From: Flectobacillus longus | Lineage (GTDB): Bacteria; Bacteroidota; Bacteroidia; Cytophagales; Spirosomataceae | Direction of reading: 5' to 3' | Length of the DNA stretch: 64,000 nt | Assembly (NCBI RefSeq): GCF_030056705.1 | Contig: NZ_JASHIC010000032.1 | Coordinates: forward strand, 1 to 64,000 | Made by a program: the position numbers and the translations under genes | Shown here: positions 1 through 7,938 of the stretch, one piece after another | Layout: each line of letters starts with the position of its first letter | How positions within the stretch are numbered: the stretch's first letter is position 1 | The notes under the pieces: generated by a model | Database searches by the model: none | Told to the model about the DNA's origin: nothing | What the model saw: only the letters and a program-made list of their open reading frames with translations

Positions 1-23
1 GTTAATGTGTTAATTTTGTTCAT
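1..23 (-). CDS. Partial gene start, unknown product
   Basis: A minus-strand ATG at 21-23 opens a frame of which only seven codons (MNKINTL) are inside the window. Support for a real start is a TAGATTTG sequence (60-67, minus strand), a perfect Bacteroidota -7 box that would put transcription start about 30 nt before the ATG. The product cannot be judged from seven residues. Confidence 0.3.
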
Positions 24-451
24 GGCTCGTCTTTTTTAGTTTGTTTGGTTTTGCAACTACAAATCTAAAAAATTCAAGCCTTTTTTTATGATACTTCTGA
101 AACCGTGATAATGTCTAATCAATAAAATATGTTTTTTGAAAAGTTTAAACAGCTTCTTTATTTATGAACACTAGTCGATGCTATATTAAGTAAAACTGAA
201 ATATCTTCATTTTGTAACTATCTCTGCCAAAGCCTTCCTATTTCAAGTTTTCACACACTAAGAAGTTGTAAATCGGTACCACTTGATAGCTGGTCTATTT
301 CTACTAACATAACTCTCAAAAAAGATATCGCCTGTATACTTTGTAGAGGATTGTGCATTTCAATGATTGATATGTACAAAGATACCTATCAACTTTATCT
401 ATTGAAATACTACATTTGTAGTATAATTTGTATGTAAAGATGATTTTTACA
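24..451. other. Gene-poor stretch left of mog
   Basis: This stretch holds no convincing gene. It contains the minus-strand -7 box at 60-67 and a plus-strand TACATTTG at 411-418 that leads into no plausible reading frame. A 35-codon minus-strand frame at 251-358 begins MHNPLQSIQAIS and vaguely recalls a histidine-kinase H-box region, but it has stops on both sides and no flanking domain. It may be a decayed remnant or chance. Confidence 0.4.
60..67 (-). promoter_or_regulatory. -7 box TAGATTTG for the leftward partial gene
   Basis: Exact match to the Bacteroidota TAnnTTTG element on the minus strand, about 37 nt upstream of the ATG at 21-23. No clear TTG -33 element is seen at the expected distance. 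Confidence 0.4.
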
Positions 452-982
452 CTATGACTTTGGTCTAAACTCTTTCATAATAGTCTGATTACATACCAAA
501 AAAGGTCCTTCTATCAAATCTATACAATATGGAACCGCAGGAAATACTGCATCCAAGCATTGACGGATTGCCTTGGGCTTCCCTGGAAGATTTATAATCA
601 AAGATTTACCTCTAATCCCAGCGGTTTGTCTAGAAAGAATTGCAGTAGGAACATACTTCAAACTCTCCGTACGCATCAATTCGCCAAAGCCAGGCATCAT
701 TTTTTCACAAACAGCCTCAGTAGCTTCTGGAGTTACATCTCTTTTGGCTGGACCAGTACCGCCAGTAGTTACGATTAGGCAACATTCTTCGGTATCCGAC
801 ATATATTTTAGTGTTTCAGCAATAAGCTCTTGTTCGTCAGGAATCACTCGATAAACAGTTTCAAATTCAGAAACAAGATATTCTTTTAATGTTTCAACTA
901 CAGCTTTTCCTGGGATGTCTTCATAAATACCGGCACTTGCACGGTCTGAAACATTGATTACGCCAATTTTGATTGGTTTCAT
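452..982 (-). CDS. mog: Molybdopterin adenylyltransferase (MogA/MoaB family)
   Basis: The protein (176 aa) adenylylates molybdopterin before molybdenum insertion in molybdenum-cofactor synthesis in the cytoplasm. The N-terminal strand IGVINVSDRAS, the central TTGGTG loop with the following RDVTPEA, and the C-terminal NLPGKPKA segment are the family signatures that bind molybdopterin and nucleotide. The frame is open upstream to 1054, but the start at 982 (MKPIKIGVI) matches the usual family N-terminus; the extra residues look like translated leader. No other cofactor gene is adjacent, so its molybdoenzyme partner is unknown. The MogA versus MoaB name is less certain than the domain. Confidence 0.9.
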   Translation of the reverse strand: MKPIKIGVINVSDRASAGIYEDIPGKAVVETLKEYLVSEFETVYRVIPDEQELIAETLKYMSDTEECCLIVTTGGTGPAKRDVTPEATEAVCEKMMPGFGELMRTESLKYVPTAILSRQTAGIRGKSLIINLPGKPKAIRQCLDAVFPAVPYCIDLIEGPFLVCNQTIMKEFRPKS

Positions 983-1036
983 AAGTACAAAATAATGTTT
1001 TAAAAGATAATGTATGGTTATTGGGGGGAGCTTGTG

Positions 1037-1044
1037 TATTTTTG
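1037..1044 (+). promoter_or_regulatory. -7 box TATTTTTG before a small membrane-protein gene
   Basis: Exact TAnnTTTG element. Transcription would start near 1050, about 30 nt before the ATG at 1082, which argues that the small frame at 1082-1201 is expressed. A well spaced -33 TTG is not evident. Confidence 0.4.
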
Positions 1045-1081
1045 CTCCGAACAATTTCCTATACTTTCAACAACTAGTAAT

Positions 1082-1201
1082 ATGTTATATCTGCAATCAA
1101 AGTTACCAGATGGTTTGGAAAAAATCATGACATTGGTCTTTTTCGGTCTGATTCTTTTAGGTTTGTATGTTGCGATGAAAAAGTTTAATAAAAATCATTA
1201 A
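1082..1201 (+). CDS. Possible small single-pass membrane protein (39 aa)
   Basis: The frame from ATG 1082 encodes 39 residues: a polar N-terminus, one hydrophobic helix (MTLVFFGLILLGLYVAM, residues about 16-32) and a basic tail KKFNKNH, giving a likely N-out, C-in orientation. It is divergent from mog, has a perfect -7 box 38 nt upstream and is followed by a strong hairpin at 1311-1356. I do not recognise a family. The frame also runs open from 1010, but that longer start overlaps the -7 box and is less likely. Confidence 0.4.
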   Translation: MLYLQSKLPDGLEKIMTLVFFGLILLGLYVAMKKFNKNH

Positions 1202-1310
1202 GCAAAGTAAACGTGACGAGTAATGAGCTTTAAATTTGCAATTTTGTTTATCTAAACAGTAAATAAAGTTAATTTTGCCAATACCAAAAGCCAATACCTA
1301 ATAGGCAAAT

Positions 1311-1356
1311 AATAAAAAGTCCTCCGTTGATGATATATGACGGAGGACTTTTTATT
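1311..1356. terminator. Bidirectional terminator hairpin
   Basis: Arms of 17 bases (1311-1327 and 1340-1356) are perfectly complementary, GC-rich at the core (TCCTCCG/CGGAGGA) and flanked by A and T runs, so the hairpin can stop transcription in both directions. It lies between the small plus-strand frame and the convergent TetR gene. Confidence 0.85.
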
Positions 1357-1936
1357 ATTGTTTTTTGATACCATCCCAACAAGTAAAAAAGGCTAGTTCG
1401 AGGTCAGAGCTTGTCAGTTGAAACTCTCCTGATAGTTGTAATTTAATCAGAGAGCCAACACTACCCATCACAAAAGATATCATGATTTTGGGCGGAATAT
1501 CACGAACTGCTTGTGTAAACACTGCTTTTCGTAAAAAATCGTAAATAGGCTGTTCAAGCTTAGTTAAATCTGTTTTAGGAATTTGTAGTAAAAACGGAGA
1601 GTTTGAAAACTGCTCCAAGAAATAAAATTCTTTGGGGTTTTTAGTGAAGTAATGGAAGTTTTGAAGATAAAACGCACGAATCCTATCCTTATAATTTTTA
1701 GATGTATCATCGTTTTTGAGTAGTTGATTCGTCGTTTTCTCTTTCAGACTTACGTATAATGCGCAGATTAATTCATCTTTGCTTTTAAAATAGTGGTAAA
1801 TGGTCCCTGCTGCTACATTGGCTTGCTTGGCCACTTCTGACATAGGAGAGCTATGAAAACCATGCTTTGATATAAGCTCAAGGGTTGCGTTCAAAATAGC
1901 TTCTTTTTTGTCAAATTCTTTTGTAATGTTTGCCAT
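1355..1936 (-). CDS. TetR/AcrR family transcriptional regulator
   Basis: A 193-residue one-component repressor. Residues about 10-57 form the TetR helix-turn-helix: ILNATLELISKHGF, then the recognition helix region VAAGTIYHYFKSKDEL, which matches the family consensus (GTIYHYF with K/D-rich end). The C-terminal 130 residues are the variable ligand and dimer domain; the effector cannot be told from sequence. The divergent neighbour unit (2201-3822: small secreted protein plus MFS transporter) is the obvious candidate target, since TetR regulators often control an adjacent transporter, but I found no clear palindrome in the 264-base gap. Confidence 0.88.
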   Translation of the reverse strand: MANITKEFDKKEAILNATLELISKHGFHSSPMSEVAKQANVAAGTIYHYFKSKDELICALYVSLKEKTTNQLLKNDDTSKNYKDRIRAFYLQNFHYFTKNPKEFYFLEQFSNSPFLLQIPKTDLTKLEQPIYDFLRKAVFTQAVRDIPPKIMISFVMGSVGSLIKLQLSGEFQLTSSDLELAFFTCWDGIKKQ

Positions 1937-2145
1937 CGTTACTTAGTACACGCTTGTTTTATCAAATTTGCCCATAAATGTTTTTATCTTTCTTGTGGTG
2001 TAGTCTTTGTAAGAAAAATGCAATCCTTTGTACTACAATTAATTAATAGAAATTTGTTGTATGAGAATCATCTAAAATGACTTTAAATCATCCAACAATG
2101 TCAGTTTTATATGTTATGGATTCGGATAATTCTATCTAAATTGGC

Positions 2146-2153
2146 TACTTTCG
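2146..2153 (+). promoter_or_regulatory. Near-consensus -7 box (TACTTTCG)
   Basis: Differs from TAnnTTTG at one position. It would start transcription about 40 nt before the ATG at 2201 and supports that start over the longer upstream frame. Confidence 0.3.
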
Positions 2154-2200
2154 CCATTATGACTGTTAATTTTACATTAAGTTTCAAATTATTTAGCACC

Positions 2201-2596
2201 ATGAAAAACCTACTATTGTTATTTTCATTCCTTTTTTTAACCAATTCTAGCTTCGCGCAAAAAATCTTAACAGGGCGTATTTTGGACGGCGATAGTCAAC
2301 AACCAATCCAAGGCGTAAATATTACTGTTAAAGGCGGAACCGAACGTGCAACCCTCTCAGATATTAAAGGTAAGTTTAGTCTTCGTACTGAAAGTACCAC
2401 TACAATTTTATTAGTAGAAATGGAAGACTATGAACCTTTAAAAATTAAATTAAATACAAATTCTCAAAATTTAACAATTTTATTGACATCATCGAACGAA
2501 GGTTCAAACGGTTTACGCTCTGTAGGCTTCCTTAATTCAAAAATGTTGCCAAAACGTAAAGATTTGCCCACTTTTTATGCTAAAGTGTTAGACTAA
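2201..2596 (+). CDS. Small exported protein with carboxypeptidase-like regulatory domain
   Basis: The start at 2201 gives a clean signal peptide (MKNLLLLFSFLFLTNSSFAQ, cleavage after AFAQ-like site near residue 20). Residues about 22-95 match the CarboxypepD_reg-like beta-sandwich seen at the N-terminus of SusC-type receptors (GRILDGDSQQPIQGVNITVKGG, then LSDIKGKFSLRT). Here the domain stands alone in a 131-residue periplasmic protein with a short basic tail, without a TonB receptor barrel. The MFS gene starts 11 bases after its stop, so the two are probably co-transcribed. Role unknown; it may be a folding or partner module. Confidence 0.75.
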   Translation: MKNLLLLFSFLFLTNSSFAQKILTGRILDGDSQQPIQGVNITVKGGTERATLSDIKGKFSLRTESTTTILLVEMEDYEPLKIKLNTNSQNLTILLTSSNEGSNGLRSVGFLNSKMLPKRKDLPTFYAKVLD

Positions 2597-2607
2597 TTTT
2601 GAAACAA

Positions 2608-3822
2608 ATGAAAGTTTTTACAGGAATGAACAAATTCTATCGTGGATGGTGGGTATTGCTGGGTTTGTCTTTAATGTATATTGGGTCTAATGGATTTGGT
2701 ATTTATACTATCCCTCTTTTTTACCCAAGTATTTCAGAAGAATTAGCCTTGACCAAAGGTGTTATTACCCAAGCACCTAGTAATATGTATTTGATATTGG
2801 CGCTGTGCTCTCCCTTTTGTGGGTGGTTGTTGGATAGATTTGCGCCAAGAGTTATCCTCGGTATAGCGGCATTCATTATGTCGATACTGTTTCTTTCGTT
2901 GTCCAAGATAAGTACCTTCGAACAGTTTAAATGGTACTATTTATTTTTTGGAGTAGCATTAAGCTTAGGAGGAGTCATACCGAGTGTATATTTGATTAGT
3001 CGCTGGTTCGACAAGCACCGAGGCATTGCGTTAGGGTTATTTCTGAATGCTTCTAGTCTTGGAGCTACAATTTTAAGTAAGCCTTCAGGGCATTTTTTAG
3101 AAACTGGTGGATGGCGAACAGCAGCCACTTACGTAGGGATTCCTGTGGTTGGAATTATTCTTTTGGCACAATTTCTATTAAAAAATCGCCCTACAGAAGA
3201 GGAATTTCAATATGAATGGACATCTAAAAATCACCATCAACAGGATTTGACCCTATCTGAAGCACTTCGTCAACCAACATTTTTTACGCTATTGATAGCC
3301 ACAGCAGCTTTGTGGTTCTGTATCAATGGTATTTTGTTCAATAAGGATCTATTTTTAACTGACCTTCATTTAATACCTTCGCAAACAGCGAACTTTGCCT
3401 CTTTATTTTTCTTTTTTAGTATTATTGGAAAAATTGTATTTGGGTATATCAGCGATAAAATTCGTAAAAAAGATGCGATGCTTGCGTCTATAGCAGTATT
3501 GGGAATTGGTGTTTTGCTTTTAAAGACGTGCCTAATAAATACTGACCTGTTAGCTATCTCAGCTATTGTGCTGGGAATGGGATACTCAGGTGCTTTTACT
3601 ATGATTCAGTTATTGATAGCAGAACATTACGCAGGCAAATCTTATGGTTTGATTTTGGGAGTATTTACCATGATTGACACCCTAGCGGGAAGCATTGGTA
3701 TTCGAACTATCGGGCAGCTTCGTGCTTCTACAGGTTCGTATGCGACCTCTTTCGAGGTTATGCTAACATTGTGTATTGTCGCAACAGTATTAGTATTTTT
3801 TTCGAGAAAAAAGAAAGTTTAA
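2608..3822 (+). CDS. MFS transporter (oxalate/formate antiporter-like)
   Basis: A 404-residue inner-membrane carrier with twelve predicted helices. The layout GWWVLLGLSLMYIGSNGFG, the loop-2 motif GWLLDRFAPR (MFS motif A form), and RWFDKHRGIALGL after helix 4 are typical of the OFA/monocarboxylate branch of the major facilitator superfamily. The substrate is unknown; monocarboxylates are the family's usual cargo. ATG 2608 is chosen; ATG 2626 and a TTG at 2599 are also in frame. It follows the small exported protein by 11 bases, with a TetR gene divergent upstream and an ALDH-like gene 110 bases downstream behind its own promoter. Confidence 0.85.
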   Translation: MKVFTGMNKFYRGWWVLLGLSLMYIGSNGFGIYTIPLFYPSISEELALTKGVITQAPSNMYLILALCSPFCGWLLDRFAPRVILGIAAFIMSILFLSLSKISTFEQFKWYYLFFGVALSLGGVIPSVYLISRWFDKHRGIALGLFLNASSLGATILSKPSGHFLETGGWRTAATYVGIPVVGIILLAQFLLKNRPTEEEFQYEWTSKNHHQQDLTLSEALRQPTFFTLLIATAALWFCINGILFNKDLFLTDLHLIPSQTANFASLFFFFSIIGKIVFGYISDKIRKKDAMLASIAVLGIGVLLLKTCLINTDLLAISAIVLGMGYSGAFTMIQLLIAEHYAGKSYGLILGVFTMIDTLAGSIGIRTIGQLRASTGSYATSFEVMLTLCIVATVLVFFSRKKKV

Positions 3823-3893
3823 ATTCTAGGTTTTCCCAATAGGAAAAATCTAAATAGTTAATTTTGTCAGAATAGAGAGGCAAAGCAATCATG

Positions 3894-3901
3894 TAGTTTT
3901 G
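3894..3901 (+). promoter_or_regulatory. -7 box TAGTTTTG for the ALDH-like gene
   Basis: Exact TAnnTTTG element 31 nt upstream of the ATG at 3933, giving a leader of roughly 27 nt. The nearest upstream TTTTG (3862-3866) is somewhat too far, so the -33 element is unclear. Confidence 0.45.
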
Positions 3902-3932
3902 TCCAAAAGCTTAATTTTTAGCATAAAATTTT

Positions 3933-5339
3933 ATGGAAATAAGAAATCCCAGAACTGGCAAATTTGATTTTTCGATACAACCAGTAGATGCAAACGGTGT
4001 GCGTTCTAGAACGATTTCATTGAGGGCTTCGCAACCTGGTTGGTTGGCCAAAGGAATCGAACAGCGAGTAAGGGTTCTTCAACAGTGGCACACATTAATT
4101 GAAGACTACTCTACGGATTTATTAGAATCCTTAATAGACGATACAGGAAGAAAGACCGAATCAGAGAAAGAGCTAAATTATGTACTTCGTGCTATCGATA
4201 GCTGGTGTGAAATAGCCAAAAAGATTTTGCGAGAACCAGAGAGTTTATCTACTTCTATTCCTGTGCTAAAACTCCAAAATCACTATGAGCCTTTTCCTCT
4301 GGTAGGAGTTATTAGTGGTTGGTGTTTCCCTTTTGCTCACTTAATGAAAGAGATTATTCCTGCGCTACTGGCTGGTAGTGCTGTAATCGCTAAGCCAAGT
4401 TGTGTTACTCCAAGATTTGTCAGAACGCTCAATCATACCATTCATCGCACAAGAGGGTTAAGAGAGGTTCTTTCTATCGTGGAAGGTACAGATGATATTT
4501 TAGAGCCCCTTTGTTCTAACTCCGATTTTGTATGTTATAATGGTACTGCCACCGAAGCAAGGCAAGTTTCCGACATTGCTCATAAACTGTTCAAGCCTTC
4601 TTCTATTCAGCATGGCTTAAAAAATACCGTTATTATTACCGAAACAGCAGATTTAGAAAATGCTTCTTCGGCAATCTTATTAGGAGGTTTTTGGAACGCA
4701 GGACAATCTTCTTCTTCTATAGAAAGAGTATATGTTCACCGCAACGTGTATCATCTGTTTCTGTCAAGATTGGTTGGTAAGGCTAATCTCATACGTTTGG
4801 CATATCCCACTACTGAATCTGGGCAGATTGGGCCTATTATTGCCGAACCTCAGATCAATATCATCAACGGACAATTATGGGAAGCCTTAGAAAATGGCGC
4901 TAAATTATTGACAGGAATCGGACAATGTGAAAAATGGGAAGGTGGTTATTATTGTCGCCCCACTATTATTACTAATGTAAAGCCAAGCATGAAAATTCTG
5001 AATGAAGAAACGCTTGCACCGATTTTGCCTGTAATGTCTTATCAAGATACAGAAGAAATTTGCGAATGGGTAAATGGTATCACACAGGCACATTCAGGAG
5101 CTATTTTTTCAAAAACAGCCAATGAAGCAATTGCCTTGGGCGATAAGCTTTCAATACCTTATCTGTCGATTAATGATATTGCTTTAGAAGAAGTTTTGCA
5201 AGTGGGGCAGCATCCTCAGATGACCCCTGAAACATTAGAATTTGAGGGTACATTTTCTAATTATAAGAAATTCTTCAGAAAAAAAACATTTATTATCAAT
5301 ACCCATAAACCTTTTGGTACGGGTTGGATTAAATCATAG
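3933..5339 (+). CDS. Aldehyde dehydrogenase-fold protein lacking catalytic residues (probable pseudoenzyme)
   Basis: At 468 aa it is full length for the NAD(P)-dependent aldehyde dehydrogenase superfamily and aligns by eye end to end. The catalytic positions are changed. The PWNFP oxyanion Asn is Cys131 (GWCFP). The general base Glu of ELGGK is Gln226 (QHGLKN). The nucleophile Cys of GQxC is Ser260 (GQSSSS, residues 257-262). The late EExFGP motif survives as EETLAP. The frame is intact and the rest of the fold, including AGSAVIAKPS and the IERVYVH strand, is well kept, so this looks like a maintained non-dehydrogenase rather than decay. It could bind a nucleotide or act structurally. It has its own -7 box and a strong terminator, so it is probably monocistronic. 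Confidence 0.85.
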   Translation: MEIRNPRTGKFDFSIQPVDANGVRSRTISLRASQPGWLAKGIEQRVRVLQQWHTLIEDYSTDLLESLIDDTGRKTESEKELNYVLRAIDSWCEIAKKILREPESLSTSIPVLKLQNHYEPFPLVGVISGWCFPFAHLMKEIIPALLAGSAVIAKPSCVTPRFVRTLNHTIHRTRGLREVLSIVEGTDDILEPLCSNSDFVCYNGTATEARQVSDIAHKLFKPSSIQHGLKNTVIITETADLENASSAILLGGFWNAGQSSSSIERVYVHRNVYHLFLSRLVGKANLIRLAYPTTESGQIGPIIAEPQINIINGQLWEALENGAKLLTGIGQCEKWEGGYYCRPTIITNVKPSMKILNEETLAPILPVMSYQDTEEICEWVNGITQAHSGAIFSKTANEAIALGDKLSIPYLSINDIALEEVLQVGQHPQMTPETLEFEGTFSNYKKFFRKKTFIINTHKPFGTGWIKS

Positions 5340-5340
5340 G

Positions 5341-5375
5341 AAATGGCGTAAGTGGAATAGCTTACGCCATTTTTG
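5341..5375 (+). terminator. Rho-independent terminator
   Basis: Arms AAATGGCGTAAG (5341-5352) and CTTACGCCATTT (5361-5372), 8-base loop, ending in a T run. It sits two bases after the ALDH-like stop codon. Confidence 0.85.
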
Positions 5376-5488
5376 TTTAAAATTGTTTATTTTCAATGAT
5401 TTAATGAAATTCTAAGGAATTATTCATTAGTTGTTGAAGCTTGTTGAGTTGTTTTGTAAAATATAATTTTACAAAACAATACATTTGT

Positions 5489-5743
5489 ATGCAACTCAAG
5501 CTCATCACCAAACTGGAAAAAGCTGCTCCACAAAGAACACCTTTTAGTGTAATTGTGCTGAGTGCTTTTTTACTTCTATCTGTCATTATCAATATCCTTT
5601 TAGGTATTTCTAGCAATTCATGTTCACAACAATTAGCGCACTATAAAGTATTGAATGACTCTATTATTACCCAGAAAAACCAACTTCAAGAGCAGCTCAA
5701 TGAATTTGTTCAAAATTCACAAGGCTCAACCTCACATCAGTAA
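5489..5743 (+). CDS. Small membrane-anchored coiled-coil protein
   Basis: An 84-residue frame starting MQLKLITKLEK. Residues about 18-40 form one hydrophobic helix and residues about 45-75 are polar with heptad-like leucine/valine spacing (LNDSIITQKNQLQEQL), suggesting a short periplasmic coiled coil. It precedes nhaD by 34 bases and may be co-transcribed with it. A TACATTTG -7 box at 5480-5487 ends two bases before the ATG, so either transcription begins at or inside this start or the real start lies elsewhere. No family recognised. Confidence 0.5.
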   Translation: MQLKLITKLEKAAPQRTPFSVIVLSAFLLLSVIINILLGISSNSCSQQLAHYKVLNDSIITQKNQLQEQLNEFVQNSQGSTSHQ

Positions 5744-5777
5744 CCTACAATTTTTTATTCAATAAAACTAGCGTATA

Positions 5778-7055
5778 ATGACCACATTGATGATTCTTAT
5801 ATTTGTGATTGGCTATTTAGCAATCACACTCGAACACAATATCCATATCAACAAAACAGCTACTGCCCTACTTACAGGTGTTTTGTGTTGGGCTGTTTAT
5901 GCCCTTAGTGCTTCCGATATACATATCGTAAGCGAACAATTGTCGCACCACCTTGGAGATATTGCCGAAATCGTCTTTTTCTTATTAGGAGCCATGACCA
6001 TCGTTGAACTGGTGGATGCCCATGATGGTTTTGCGATTATTACTCAAAAAATCAAGACACAAGATATCAAGACTTTGATGTGGCTTGTGGCAATTCTGAC
6101 TTTTTTTATGTCGGCAGTTCTAGACAATCTAACTACTGCTATAGTAATGGTTTCGTTGCTAAGAAAAATCTTGGTATCGGGCGAAACCCGAAAAATAATG
6201 GTTGGTTTAGTAGTCATTGCAGCCAATGCAGGTGGTGCATGGTCGCCACTTGGTGATGTTACCACAACTATGCTTTGGATTGGCAAACAGGTGTCGGCTA
6301 TGGGTGTAATTTCTCAATTATTGATTCCAAGTATGGTATCACTCATTGTACCGCTGATATATCTTCATTTTACATTAAAGTCAAAAGGAAATGTGTTTTC
6401 TACTAAACTCGAAAACACAATGAGTTTGCCTAATACCGAAAGAAACTTGATGTTTGCAGTTGGCTTAGGGGCTTTATTATTTGTTCCAATATTCAAAACT
6501 GTAACGCACTTGCCTCCTTATATGGGTATGTTGATGGGATTAGGGGCTGTATGGTTGGTGTCAGAACTAATTCATAAAGACAAAGATGAAGAAACCAAGT
6601 CAAAATACTCGGCAGTGCATGCTTTACGCAAAATAGATACGCCAAGTATCTTGTTTTTTCTAGGTATTTTGGTGGCAATTGCAGCCTTAGAAAGTACTGA
6701 ACAATTGCATCATTTTGCTGAGTGGATGAATCATACCCTAGGTAATCAAGATTTGATTGTATTCATTATTGGTATTGCATCGGCTGTTATAGATAATGTG
6801 CCTTTGGTAGCGGCCTCAATGGGTATGTACGACCTTCAAACATTTCCGACTGATTCCAAATTATGGGAGTTTATGGCCTATTGCGCAGGAACAGGCGGTA
6901 GTATGCTTATCATTGGTTCGGCGGCTGGTGTGGCAGTGATGGGTATGGAAAAAATCGACTTTATGTGGTATTTCAAGAAAATATCCTTTGTGGCATTGTT
7001 GGGGTACGTAGCAGGTGCAGCAGTGTATTTAGCGCTCTATTCATTTACACATTAA
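5778..7055 (+). CDS. nhaD: Sodium:proton antiporter, NhaD family
   Basis: A 425-residue polytopic inner-membrane protein that exchanges Na+ (or Li+) for H+ for pH and salt balance. NhaD family signs are the early EHNIHINKTATALLTG segment, FLLGAMTIVELVDAHDGF after helix 3, and the conserved acidic and amide intramembrane motifs SAVLDNLTTAIV and, in the second half, SAVIDNVPLVAA. These two DN motifs sit in the inverted-repeat halves of the ion-transporter fold. The start at 5778 puts the first helix directly at the N-terminus, as usual for the family. The upstream small membrane protein may be co-expressed. Confidence 0.9.
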   Translation: MTTLMILIFVIGYLAITLEHNIHINKTATALLTGVLCWAVYALSASDIHIVSEQLSHHLGDIAEIVFFLLGAMTIVELVDAHDGFAIITQKIKTQDIKTLMWLVAILTFFMSAVLDNLTTAIVMVSLLRKILVSGETRKIMVGLVVIAANAGGAWSPLGDVTTTMLWIGKQVSAMGVISQLLIPSMVSLIVPLIYLHFTLKSKGNVFSTKLENTMSLPNTERNLMFAVGLGALLFVPIFKTVTHLPPYMGMLMGLGAVWLVSELIHKDKDEETKSKYSAVHALRKIDTPSILFFLGILVAIAALESTEQLHHFAEWMNHTLGNQDLIVFIIGIASAVIDNVPLVAASMGMYDLQTFPTDSKLWEFMAYCAGTGGSMLIIGSAAGVAVMGMEKIDFMWYFKKISFVALLGYVAGAAVYLALYSFTH

Positions 7056-7210
7056 GAAGAAAAAAGGGTATTTAAGCGAAAAAAGCGATAACTGAATATT
7101 AATTCTTTCAAAGAGTAGCACTTTTAACACGAATATTTTTTAAATTTTGATGTTTTTTCGGATTCAGTACCAAAAAATTGGCAAATCAAGGTAATCACAA
7201 TACATTATTG

Positions 7211-7218
7211 TAAATTTG
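7211..7218 (+). promoter_or_regulatory. -7 box TAAATTTG
   Basis: Exact TAnnTTTG element in the gap after nhaD. Transcription would start near 7223, about 100 nt before the lipoprotein start at 7326. A TTG at 7178-7180 is somewhat distant for a -33 element. Confidence 0.4.
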
Positions 7219-7325
7219 TGAAACCTTACTTTATTTATTTGGTTTGCTAAGGTTAGGGATTCGAATTGAACGTATTCCCTATATTCAACTTTAATCCAGT
7301 ATTAAACGCATAACTCTAAGTGATT

Positions 7326-7757
7326 ATGAATAATTCTATAAAATATCTTTCAATCGGTGCTATTGCTTTGACACTAACATCTTGTACCGAATCGAAACAA
7401 TTAGTTGCTTTGCAACAACAAGCCGCTCAATTAGAAAACACTTTGAAGAAGGAAAGAGAAGAAAATGTAGAACTTAGTAGTTTTCGCTTTAGTCTCGAAA
7501 GTCAGTTCAAAAAGAAAACAGAAGATTACGTAAAATGCCAAGAAGATGGTAAAGAAACCATGGAAAGCTTGTCAGAACGCTATAATCGTTTGTTGACTGA
7601 CTATAACCAACTTTCAGCAAGTTATGAGGTTTTGGACAAGTCAAACAAAGAACAAGTAGAAGCTACCAAAGCACGTATCTCCGAATTAGAGTCTCAATAC
7701 AAATCGGCTGCCAGCAAAAAAATTGTATCTAAATCAAAAAGAAAAAGAAGAAGATAG
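7326..7757 (+). CDS. Coiled-coil lipoprotein
   Basis: A 143-residue protein with a lipoprotein signal (hydrophobic SIGAIALTL followed by the TSC lipobox; the acylated Cys is residue 20). The rest is highly charged and heptad-like (LVALQQQAAQLENTLKK, ELSSFRFSLESQFKKK) and ends in a very basic tail, KSKRKRRR. It is probably a trimeric or dimeric helical rod anchored in the membrane, and the basic tail could contact peptidoglycan, lipid phosphate or nucleic acid. The ATG at 7326 is preferred over the GTG two codons earlier because it gives the shorter signal. Function unknown. It is followed by a strong terminator. Confidence 0.7.
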   Translation: MNNSIKYLSIGAIALTLTSCTESKQLVALQQQAAQLENTLKKEREENVELSSFRFSLESQFKKKTEDYVKCQEDGKETMESLSERYNRLLTDYNQLSASYEVLDKSNKEQVEATKARISELESQYKSAASKKIVSKSKRKRRR

Positions 7758-7783
7758 ATTTTTTTTACGCTTATAGATATTTT

Positions 7784-7821
7784 AACGCCCTCCTGTATCA
7801 GTTACAGGAGGGCGTTTTTTT
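7784..7821 (+). terminator. Rho-independent terminator
   Basis: Perfect 14-bp arms (7784-7797 and 7803-7816) with a 5-base loop and a long T run, 26 bases after the lipoprotein stop. Confidence 0.9.
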
Positions 7822-7938
7822 CTTAAAATCTTCTAATTTTTTTTTAATTGAACTTTAATTATTCCAGATTGTATTTTTTGTAACTTCATTTCGTTAGTAT
7901 TTTGTAATTAGTATTTGAATTAAAATCCCTTATGTGCT

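Noticed and set aside
251-358. A 35-codon minus-strand frame beginning MHNPLQSIQ, slightly like a kinase H-box
   Set aside because: There is no phosphoacceptor His in context, stops lie on both sides, and no adjoining kinase domain exists. It is mentioned only in the description of the gap.
5401-5616. A minus-strand frame antisense to the small coiled-coil gene
   Set aside because: It mirrors the plus-strand helix-coding sequence, has no upstream signal, and the plus-strand frame has the better protein features.
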